From positions 1 through 5,933 of the forward strand of contig CANBYN010000124.1 of NCBI GenBank assembly GCA_947373615.1: a stretch of 5,933 bases of DNA, given 5' to 3'. The position numbers and the translations under genes were made by a program. Below, in pieces: positions 1 through 4,456 of the stretch. The notes beneath the pieces were generated by a model, which saw nothing but the letters and a program-made list of their open reading frames with translations, was not told where the DNA came from and made no database searches. How positions within the stretch are numbered: position 1 is the first letter of the stretch; each line of letters starts with the position of its first letter. This DNA is from Burkholderiaceae bacterium. GTDB taxonomy: Bacteria > Pseudomonadota > Gammaproteobacteria > Burkholderiales > Burkholderiaceae.

Positions 1-117
1 CCCTCTGTCAGTTGCGGCTTGCACGGAGGTTTGGGTAAGGGTGGAGCCTAAGGCGGCGCAGATTAATTTGATGACATCCCGTCGAGATTTGGAGGTGATT
101 ACCTGGATATTGGTCAT
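1..117 (-). CDS. 5' end of a Tat-exported protein, cut by the window edge
   Basis: Only the first 39 codons are inside the window, so the function cannot be read. The translated start contains S11-R12-R13-D14-V15-I16-K17, a good match to the twin-arginine motif (S/T)RRxFLK. A short hydrophobic stretch follows (residues 18-27, LICAALGSTL), then a plausible signal peptidase site after V32-Q33-A34. Tat export usually means the protein folds, often with a cofactor, before reaching the periplasm. The ATG at 117-115 is the first in-frame ATG. A TTG immediately before it (120-118) is a possible alternative, and an in-frame stop lies four codons upstream of that ATG, so the N-terminus is well bounded. 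No clear Shine-Dalgarno is visible. The reading frame stays open to position 1. It is divergent from the lipoprotein cluster that starts at 316. The signal peptide is seen directly; the identity of the mature protein is unknown. Confidence 0.65.
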   Translation of the reverse strand, partial: MTNIQVITSKSRRDVIKLICAALGSTLTQTSVQAATDRG

Positions 118-145
118 CAATATGCGCTTTTAATCTAAACGAATT

Positions 146-174
146 ATTATAGCTGTCGATACTTATAGGCTAAA
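146..174 (-). promoter_or_regulatory. Candidate sigma70 promoter for the Tat-signal gene
   Basis: On the minus strand a perfect TATAAT lies at 151-146, with a weak -35 (TTTAGC, 174-169) 17 bp upstream. This would give a leader of about 20 nt before the ATG at 117. The -10 is convincing and the -35 is poor, which would suit a promoter that needs an activator. The GGTCA repeats lie upstream of it. Confidence 0.4.
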
Positions 175-203
175 AATCGGTAGTTCAGTGACGATTGATG
201 ATG

Positions 204-228
204 GGTCATTTAAGGTCAAATACGGTCA
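204..228. repeat. Three GGTCA boxes at an exact 10-bp period in a divergent intergenic region
   Basis: GGTCA occurs at 204-208, 214-218 and 224-228, each followed by an A/T-rich spacer (TTTAA, AAATA, ATTTA). A fourth GGTCA is at 277-281, out of this register. Ten-bp spacing places the boxes on one face of the helix, as in direct-repeat operators of dimeric or oligomeric regulators (OmpR/PhoB-type sites are organised similarly). The sites lie between the Tat-signal gene and the lipoprotein cluster, so they could serve either or both. No regulator gene is in the window, and the operator role is inference. Confidence 0.4.
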
Positions 229-315
229 ATTTATGAATAAAATTCAGATTCATGCAAGCCCCAATGGGTGGCAGTCGGTCACATACTAGGAACTTCTTTG
301 TCTTAGAATGGTCTG

Positions 316-726
316 ATGCATAAATACTCATTTAAACCCATTCCTCTTATATGTGCACTTTTGGCCCTGTCGGCTTGCTCTACGGCTAAATTAGAGGCGC
401 GCTTAGAGGCCAATCCACAGTGCAAAGATGTTATCAATCCAAAGACAGGGGCTTTAATGCCTTGTCCTGGGTCCGATAAGGCTTTCTACGCTGCAGCGGG
501 CCTTGCACCAGCCAAACCTACTCCTGTCGTTCCGGCAAGTCCATCACCTATTGCTGCGCCAACTTCGAACACTACATCCGAACCCGCAGTAGCAAAGCCA
601 GCGATGGCATCAGGCGCAATAGCGACTTCCACCCCAACAGTATCGTCAACGCAATCAACAACCGATTGCAAACCGCAGATTCATAAAAAAACGGGTGGAA
701 TGCTTCCTTGTCCTGCAGCGGATTAA
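316..726 (+). CDS. Small lipoprotein with duplicated Cys-pair motif and Pro/Ala/Ser/Thr linker
   Basis: A 136-residue predicted lipoprotein. Residues 1-20 form a lipoprotein signal peptide with lipobox L18-S19-A20-C21. Ser at +2 predicts outer-membrane sorting. The mature part holds two copies of one motif, CKDVINPKTGALMPCPGSD (from C36) and CKPQIHKKTGGMLPCPAAD (from C118). Each has two Cys 14 residues apart and a shared KTG-x3-PCP-x2-D core. Between them lies a linker of roughly 55 residues rich in Pro, Ala, Ser and Thr, probably disordered. In the periplasm each Cys pair could form a small disulfide loop; that is inference. I do not recognise the family. The ATG at 316 has only a weak upstream Shine-Dalgarno, but the signal peptide begins there. 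It is the first gene of a run of exported proteins on this strand. Confidence 0.75.
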   Translation: MHKYSFKPIPLICALLALSACSTAKLEARLEANPQCKDVINPKTGALMPCPGSDKAFYAAAGLAPAKPTPVVPASPSPIAAPTSNTTSEPAVAKPAMASGAIATSTPTVSSTQSTTDCKPQIHKKTGGMLPCPAAD

Positions 727-738
727 TGGGAAGGGGAT

Positions 739-786
739 ATGATGTCTCTAGCTGATAGGCTCTTAACCAATGAACGAATCCTTTGA
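739..786 (+). CDS. Putative 15-codon leader ORF upstream of the DUF3313-like lipoprotein
   Basis: A short ORF (MMSLADRLLTNERIL) has the best ribosome binding site of this region: AAGGGG at 731-736, 5 nt before the second of two tandem ATGs (739 and 742). Its TGA stop (784-786) overlaps a TTG (783-785) in the next gene's frame and is 5 nt before that gene's ATG at 792. The downstream lipoprotein has no convincing Shine-Dalgarno of its own. The layout therefore suggests that ribosomes terminate here and reinitiate, i.e. translational coupling. The peptide has no recognisable regulatory composition such as an amino-acid run. It could also be an accidental ORF. Its existence is seen; its translation and role are inferred. 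Confidence 0.35.
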   Translation: MMSLADRLLTNERIL

Positions 787-791
787 TCGGA

Positions 792-1481
792 ATGAATGTG
801 AAAAAAATCTCTCTAGTGCTTGCATCTGTAACAACAGCACTTGTACTAGCAGCTTGTAGCAATGCACCAAAGCTGGCCACTCAATCCATGCCAAGATCTG
901 GCTTTTTGCCTGATTACAACCTGCTCGTTCCCATGGCTACAAGTGAGTCAGATACGCGAGTATGGCGATATCGCGTCTCTGGTGTAAATCCCGGAAGCTA
1001 TACCGCCGTCATTTTGGATCCCATTTATTTAAATCAAAATGCTACCCAACAGGTTAGTGCTGAGGTGATTAATAAAGCTAAGACAGCTCTACAAGCATCC
1101 ATGGTTGAGGCAGTTAATGATCGCAAAAATATTCGCATTGTCACGCAACCTGGTCCTGGCGTAGCGAGAATATCGGTTGGCATTACAGGGGCAGAAAGTT
1201 CGGCAGATAGTTTGCAACCTTGGAGCTTCACGCCAATTGGTCTAGCAATGAATGCTGCTGCTTATGCCGGTGGCGTGAACTCTAAAACCCCAGCGCTGTT
1301 AGTCGAAAGCAAAATTACCGATAGTCAATCTAAGCAGTTATTAGGAGAGGGTTTAGTCACCATCCAGGGGGAATCATTTAGAACCGCCTCAGGATCTGCA
1401 GATTCATTTATTGCAATGGCTAAAAAGGTAGTTAAAGTGGCGATGGAAACCTCAGCCAGCCCAATACCCACTGGTAAGTAA
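792..1481 (+). CDS. DUF3313-like outer-membrane lipoprotein
   Basis: A 229-residue protein counted from the ATG at 792. The signal peptide is MNVKK followed by a hydrophobic core and lipobox L19-A20-A21-C22, with Ser at +2, predicting the outer membrane. Soon after the Cys comes S36-G37-F38-L39-P40-D41-Y42. This 'SGFLxDY' opening is typical of DUF3313 family lipoproteins, whose function is not established. An 'ILDPIYL' segment and a C-terminal domain with a glycine/alanine-rich middle follow, and length fits the family. A TTG at 783 would add three residues (MIG), but the ATG gives the cleaner signal peptide. Neither start has a strong Shine-Dalgarno, so coupling to the short ORF ending at 786 is likely. 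The EF-hand gene follows after 9 bp, which indicates an operon. Family assignment is from remembered motif style, with moderate confidence. Confidence 0.75.
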   Translation: MNVKKISLVLASVTTALVLAACSNAPKLATQSMPRSGFLPDYNLLVPMATSESDTRVWRYRVSGVNPGSYTAVILDPIYLNQNATQQVSAEVINKAKTALQASMVEAVNDRKNIRIVTQPGPGVARISVGITGAESSADSLQPWSFTPIGLAMNAAAYAGGVNSKTPALLVESKITDSQSKQLLGEGLVTIQGESFRTASGSADSFIAMAKKVVKVAMETSASPIPTGK

Positions 1482-1490
1482 GGAGACGAT

Positions 1491-1754
1491 ATGAAGTCAT
1501 ATATTTCAAAAGCGGTGCTACTTGCATTTATTGCATTGCTGGCTATGCCGATAACCTCTTTTGCAGGAGATGCTTCTCGTAACCAGGAGATTGCAGATCG
1601 ATTTGCTAAATGCGATACAAACCATGATGGCAAATTAACGGCGAATGAAGCTAAAGGGTGTATGCCTCGCATATATGATCACTTTAGTGATATTGATTCT
1701 AGCAATAAGGGTTATGTGACAGTGGCGGAAATTCAGGCAATTGCTGGTCGCTGA
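1491..1754 (+). CDS. Secreted EF-hand calcium-binding protein
   Basis: An 87-residue exported protein. It has a Sec signal peptide at residues 1-25 with cleavage likely after S23-F24-A25, and then two EF-hand units. Loop 1 (D42 to E53) is canonical, with D42, N44, D46, G47, L49, T50 and E53 in the calcium-coordinating or structural positions. Loop 2 (D69 to E80) keeps D69, S71, G74, V76, T77 and E80 but has Lys at position 5 (K73), where an oxygen ligand is normal, so it may bind calcium poorly or not at all. C41 and C57 flank loop 1 and could form a disulfide in the periplasm. A strong Shine-Dalgarno (AAGGAG, around 1480-1485) overlaps the end of the preceding lipoprotein gene and fixes the start. 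It is the last gene of the cluster, just before the terminator. It is probably a calcium-responsive or structural periplasmic protein; its partner is unknown. Confidence 0.85.
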   Translation: MKSYISKAVLLAFIALLAMPITSFAGDASRNQEIADRFAKCDTNHDGKLTANEAKGCMPRIYDHFSDIDSSNKGYVTVAEIQAIAGR

Positions 1755-1778
1755 TTTATTGATTGATTGAATCTGTAC

Positions 1779-1804
1779 AGAGTCTCTTACGAGACTCTTT
1801 TTTT
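1779..1804 (+). terminator. Intrinsic terminator of the lipoprotein/EF-hand cluster
   Basis: A perfect 8-bp stem (AGAGTCTC at 1779-1786, GAGACTCT at 1791-1798) with a TTAC tetraloop is followed by an unbroken T run through 1804. It starts 24 bp after the EF-hand stop codon. The dehalogenase ATG is only 10 bp beyond its end, so any transcript entering that gene from upstream must pass through it. Confidence 0.85.
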
Positions 1805-1814
1805 GAGATCTCTT

Positions 1815-2723
1815 ATGCCTATTACATTTCCTGGCTTTGAACACAAATCCATCACCATTGAATCAGACGATGGTCCAGTTGAAATTGCGTGCCAAATTGG
1901 CGGCTCGGGTCCCGCCTTATTGTTGCTCCATGGATTTCCACAGACAAAAGCAATTTGGCACCATGTTGCTCCTGAGTTAGCTAAAAAATATACGGTGGTG
2001 GCTGCCGATCTTCGGGGGTATGGCGCCTCATCAAAGCCACACGGAAAATCTGACCATTCCACGTATTCCAAAAGATCGCTTGCAGCCGATCAACATGCGC
2101 TGATGAAAATGTTGGGCCATGAGAAATTTTTCTTGCTAGGGCATGATCGTGGCGGCAGAGTATCCCATCGCTTAGCAATGGACTTTCCAGAAAGTGTCTT
2201 GCGTTTGATGGTCTTAGATGTTTCACCAACGCTCACCATGTACGACAACACCACTATGGAGTTTGCAAAAGGCTACTGGCATTGGTTCTTCTTAATTCAA
2301 CCAGAGCCTGTGCCAGAAACGATGATTGGCGCAAATCCAGAGTATTGGTTAAAAAACCATATGGGACGCCATGCGGGTACAGGGATTTTTTCCGCAGACA
2401 GATGGGCCGAATACTTAGCAGGAGCTAGCAATCCGCAATGCTTGCATGCCATGTGCGAAGACTACCGCGCAGCCGCGACGATTGATTTAGTCCATGATCG
2501 GGCCGACCGAGCGGCAGGCAAAATGCTGCAAATGCCCCTTCGAGTTCTATGGGGTGAGCATGGCTTGGTCAATAAATGCTTTAAGCCAATTGAGAACTGG
2601 AAATTGGTTGCCACTGAAGTCACAGGCAGGACGGTTCCTTGCGGTCATTACATCCCAGAAGAGATGCCAGAAGAATTAATTCAAGAAGTTTTGAAGTTTT
2701 TCACTCTTAAGGCGCAAGCTTAG
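1815..2723 (+). CDS. Alpha/beta hydrolase of the haloacetate (fluoroacetate) dehalogenase type
   Basis: A 302-residue cytoplasmic alpha/beta-hydrolase, close to the usual size of fluoroacetate dehalogenases (about 295-305 residues). These enzymes hydrolyse the carbon-halogen bond of haloacetates to give glycolate and halide. Visible family features in order are H39-G40-F41-P42-Q43-T44 (oxyanion region), nucleophile D111 in GHDRGG with R112 and R115 (substrate carboxylate), acid D135, H156-W157 and Y217 (halide pocket), and catalytic H278 in CGHYIPEE. All match the positions known from characterised family members. Asp rather than Ser as nucleophile excludes an esterase and fits a dehalogenase; epoxide hydrolases share the Asp but not the HW pair. 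A TTG at 1767 would add 16 residues running through the terminator hairpin, so the ATG at 1815 is preferred. Its Shine-Dalgarno is weak (GAGA). The natural substrate is not proven. Its 3' end overlaps the convergent ppk2 gene by 17 bp. Confidence 0.85.
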   Translation: MPITFPGFEHKSITIESDDGPVEIACQIGGSGPALLLLHGFPQTKAIWHHVAPELAKKYTVVAADLRGYGASSKPHGKSDHSTYSKRSLAADQHALMKMLGHEKFFLLGHDRGGRVSHRLAMDFPESVLRLMVLDVSPTLTMYDNTTMEFAKGYWHWFFLIQPEPVPETMIGANPEYWLKNHMGRHAGTGIFSADRWAEYLAGASNPQCLHAMCEDYRAAATIDLVHDRADRAAGKMLQMPLRVLWGEHGLVNKCFKPIENWKLVATEVTGRTVPCGHYIPEEMPEELIQEVLKFFTLKAQA

Positions 2724-3489
2724 GAGGCTTTTTGCCTAGAGGTGGGCAGGGCATCACAATTTCGGGCAGAGTTTTTAATAGCTTCTTATCCTTGCCTGGA
2801 TAGCTCACTTTGGATAGTAAATCTTGAATGAGATTAAGGTGAGTTAACTTTTTGTCATTGGCATTGATGACTGTCCAAGGAGACTCTTTCGAGCTTGTTT
2901 TCAAAAGCATCTCATCTCGAGCATTACTATAAGCGGCCCAATTTTTTTGCGCTTTCTCATCAATCGGGCTGATCTTCCATTGCTTTAAAGGGTCGCTCTT
3001 TCTGCTTTCAAGTCGTAAAGCCTGCTCTTTTTTATCTATATCAAGATAGTATTTAATGATCTGAAAACCTGAGTAAATGAGCAACGACTCGAATGCATTG
3101 ACAGAGCCCATGAACTCTTTATATTGATGATCTGTGCAAAATCCCATGACCTTTTCAACGCCTGCGCGGTTATACCAGCTGCGATTAAAAATTGCGAATT
3201 CACCAACAGCGGGGAGTTCTGCTACATATCTCTGAAAGTACCATTCACCTTCTTCGCGCGAAGAAGGTTTACCAAGTGCAACGACACGAGTATCACGAGG
3301 ACTGAGATGCTCAACAATGCGTTTGATAGTCCCATCTTTTCCAGCCGTATCTCGACCTTCTAGAACAACCAAGAGACGCAGATTGCCTGAAATCACTTGG
3401 CGCTGCATCTTCACTAGCTCAATCTGTAACTGCTTGAGCTCTTCGTCGTAGTCCTTCTCTTGATCGTTTGCTTTGGATTTCTTACTCAT
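2707..3489 (-). CDS. ppk2: PPK2 class I polyphosphate kinase
   Basis: A 260-residue single-domain polyphosphate kinase 2. This family transfers phosphate between inorganic polyphosphate and nucleotides, often making GTP or ATP from the diphosphate, and acts in the cytoplasm. The Walker A segment is G45-R46-D47-T48-A49-G50-K51-D52-G53. The Walker B-like segment is F101-N102-R103-S104-W105-Y106-N107-R108-A109-G110-V111-E112. The lid region is R159-L160-E161-S162-R163 with downstream D166-P167-L168-K169-W171. The 'SWYNRAGVE' signature and length point to the one-domain class I. N102 stands where Asp is usual in the class I members I remember. The ATG (3489-3487) lies inside the end of the upstream histone-like gene, with no Shine-Dalgarno of its own, so translation is probably coupled. 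The lysine/proline-rich C-terminus (KKPPKLAP) overlaps the convergent hydrolase gene. Confidence 0.93.
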   Translation of the reverse strand: MSKKSKANDQEKDYDEELKQLQIELVKMQRQVISGNLRLLVVLEGRDTAGKDGTIKRIVEHLSPRDTRVVALGKPSSREEGEWYFQRYVAELPAVGEFAIFNRSWYNRAGVEKVMGFCTDHQYKEFMGSVNAFESLLIYSGFQIIKYYLDIDKKEQALRLESRKSDPLKQWKISPIDEKAQKNWAAYSNARDEMLLKTSSKESPWTVINANDKKLTHLNLIQDLLSKVSYPGKDKKLLKTLPEIVMPCPPLGKKPPKLAP

Positions 3490-3778
3490 TAATTGCTAAA
3501 GGAGCGAGTGGAGTTTTTTTTGCCGCTGCTTTTTTAGCAGGCGCTTTCTTTGCAACCGCTTTTTTGGCCGGGACCTTTTTAGCTACGGTCTTTTTTGCTG
3601 CTGCTTTTTTAGCTGGCGCTTTCTTTGCCGCTACCTTTTTGGCTGACTCGGTCTTAGCAGCTTCTTTTTTCTCTAATTTATCTAATGCCTTGGTCAGCTT
3701 ATCGATCAGCTTTTCCCTATCGGCCTCTAGCTTGTCTAGTTTTTTGAATAGTTCTTTAACAAGTTTCTTTTGGCTCAC
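3482..3778 (-). CDS. Histone H1-like AKK-repeat DNA-binding protein
   Basis: A 98-residue, extremely basic protein with about 31 Lys. Residues 1-40 are a charged helix with a leucine pattern (LVKELFKKLDKLEADREKL) that looks like a coiled coil or dimerisation segment. Residues 46-90 are nine uninterrupted pentapeptides of the form AKKxx, the 'PAKKA' style found in bacterial H1-like proteins such as AlgP and in the tail of PhaM. Such tails bind DNA non-specifically and compact the nucleoid. The tail ends in LAPLAINE. The start is GTG (3778-3776), with a good Shine-Dalgarno (AAGGAA, about 6 nt upstream). An ATG start is not available. The stop overlaps the ppk2 start by 8 bp (ATGAGTAA), so the two genes form an operon. 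Binding to polyphosphate as well as DNA is plausible from charge, but is inference. Confidence 0.88.
   Translation of the reverse strand: MSQKKLVKELFKKLDKLEADREKLIDKLTKALDKLEKKEAAKTESAKKVAAKKAPAKKAAAKKTVAKKVPAKKAVAKKAPAKKAAAKKTPLAPLAINE
3509..3643 (-). repeat. 15-bp coding repeats encoding nine AKKxx pentapeptides
   Basis: Nine 15-bp units encode AKKVA, AKKAP, AKKAA, AKKTV, AKKVP, AKKAV, AKKAP, AKKAA and AKKTP. A higher-order direct repeat is visible: 3516-3553 and 3591-3628 are 75 bp apart and differ at only 2 of 38 bases. This indicates recent expansion by a five-unit step. The plus strand here is T-rich and yields a spurious Ala/Phe-rich ORF. Confidence 0.85.
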
Positions 3779-3815
3779 GTTGGTTCCTTTTTAAATAATA
3801 AATTTGAATCATTTG

Positions 3816-3844
3816 ATCCTACGATTTAATGCCTTTTGTTACAA
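3816..3844 (-). promoter_or_regulatory. Candidate sigma70 promoter for the histone-like/ppk2 pair
   Basis: On the minus strand TTGTAA (3844-3839) and TAGGAT (3821-3816) are separated by exactly 17 bp, each matching four of six consensus bases. Transcription would start near 3809, giving a leader of about 30 nt to the GTG at 3778. It lies in the 72-bp divergent gap shared with the small plus-strand ORF. The assignment rests on sequence match only. Confidence 0.35.
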
Positions 3845-3850
3845 GCGTTT

Positions 3851-4096
3851 ATGACATATTTAACAGAGTTTCTTTTATCAAAAGAATATATTGCGTGCTG
3901 TAATTCGCTCAATAAAGGCAAAATATTAAAGATGCAATACCAAGGGATGGGATTAATTTTCCCGAATTGGAGCGGGACTGGGCAGTCTAAATATGCCCTT
4001 TGGAAAGTGCATAGCCCAATGAGGCTTTTGGAATTTAGAGAGAGCTCGAGAGAGTTCGCTCAACTGTTCCAGAAATCTCAAGAAATGATGAAATGA
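3851..4096 (+). CDS. Hypothetical protein, 81 residues
   Basis: I do not recognise this protein. From the ATG at 3851 it has 81 residues. The N-terminal part (MTYLTEFLLSKEY) looks helical. Two adjacent Cys sit at 16-17. The middle is rich in Gly and aromatics (YQGMGLIFPNWSGTG, then YALWKV), suggesting beta strands, and the C-terminal helix is charged (LLEFRESSREFAQLFQKSQEMM). There is no signal peptide and no full membrane segment. No good Shine-Dalgarno is seen. A TTG at 3836 would add five residues, and an internal ATG at 3932 is a shorter option. Support for it being real comes from its protein-like composition, its divergent position against the histone-like gene, and a matching terminator 43 bp downstream. 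It could still be a chance ORF. Confidence 0.5.
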   Translation: MTYLTEFLLSKEYIACCNSLNKGKILKMQYQGMGLIFPNWSGTGQSKYALWKVHSPMRLLEFRESSREFAQLFQKSQEMMK

Positions 4097-4139
4097 ATCG
4101 AATTTGCTCAATTAATGAGCAGACCATTCAATCCAAAAG

Positions 4140-4178
4140 AAAAACCTCTATATAAATCAATTATTTAGAGGTTTTTTT
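4140..4178. terminator. Bidirectional intrinsic terminator between two convergent small genes
   Basis: An 11-bp perfect stem is formed by AAAAACCTCTA (4140-4150) and TAGAGGTTTTT (4166-4176), with a 15-nt A/T-rich loop. The T run reaches 4178 on the plus strand. On the minus strand the stem is followed by TTTTTCTTTT. It therefore can stop transcription from both the plus ORF ending at 4096 and the minus gene ending at 4181. Confidence 0.8.
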
Positions 4179-4180
4179 GA

Positions 4181-4366
4181 TTATTCTGGATGAAAGTTAT
4201 TGCTAGCCATAAAGCTGATGGTGCGCTCAAATCCTAGGATTCGAATATAGCGCCATGCGATATCGCGGTATTTACTATCTAAGTAGCCAATAGCAACTTC
4301 AGGTGTCCTTGCGGACAAATCGATCTCTTGAATTGCGCGGGCCCAACGTTTAAGTCTTGTTGACAT
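4181..4366 (-). CDS. Hypothetical small protein, 61 residues
   Basis: I do not recognise the family. The protein is MSTRLKRWARAI followed by a mixed helical sequence with several aromatics (Y29, Y33, W38, Y40, F46, F52) and a basic N-terminus. It has no signal peptide, Cys pair or known motif. The start at 4366 is chosen over an ATG at 4396 because a strong Shine-Dalgarno (GGAGGTGA) sits 5 nt before it; the longer frame would run through this site. It ends just before the bidirectional terminator. It lies 90 bp downstream of the FAD oxidase on the same strand and could be transcribed with it or alone. The excellent ribosome site and the terminator argue for a real gene. The helix-rich, basic character would suit a small regulator or nucleic-acid or protein binder, but that is a guess. 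Confidence 0.65.
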   Translation of the reverse strand: MSTRLKRWARAIQEIDLSARTPEVAIGYLDSKYRDIAWRYIRILGFERTISFMASNNFHPE

Positions 4367-4371
4367 ATTTG

Positions 4372-4379
4372 TCACCTCC
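4372..4379 (-). promoter_or_regulatory. Strong ribosome binding site deciding the start of the 61-residue protein
   Basis: GGAGGTGA on the minus strand is a near-complete complement of the 16S rRNA tail, with 5 nt to the ATG at 4366. It is the best Shine-Dalgarno in the window and excludes the upstream ATG at 4396 as the main start. Confidence 0.75.
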
Positions 4380-4456
4380 ATGACCATACAACGCACGATA
4401 AATGAGGCGAGATGACAGGAATTACAAAATATTTGTTGAAATTGGGGCTTTCAGGG

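Noticed and set aside
224..229. TTGACC on the minus strand within the GGTCA repeats as a -35 element
   Set aside because: No acceptable -10 lies 16-18 bp downstream, so the repeats are better read as an operator.
486..880. Minus-strand ORFs opposite the first lipoprotein and the start of the second
   Set aside because: They are antisense to genes with clear lipoprotein signals, have low-complexity or unconvincing translations, and show no ribosome site.
1767..1814. TTG start extending the hydrolase by 16 residues
   Set aside because: It has no ribosome site, the extension crosses the terminator hairpin, and the family starts near the ATG at 1815.
2720..2742. Possible hairpin AGGC-TTTTT-GCCT after the hydrolase stop as a terminator
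   Set aside because: The stem is only 4 bp and no T run follows it.
3509..3643. Regular short repeats that might suggest a CRISPR or VNTR array
   Set aside because: The period is 15 bp without spacers and it encodes in-frame AKKxx pentapeptides, so it is a coding repeat.
3468..3794. Plus-strand Ala/Phe-rich ORF that looks like a repetitive membrane protein
   Set aside because: It is the antisense image of the AKK repeat array; the minus strand has a ribosome site, a coiled-coil start and a coupled downstream gene.
4367..4396. Upstream ATG for the 61-residue protein
   Set aside because: The frame would run through the strong GGAGGTGA site that serves the ATG at 4366.
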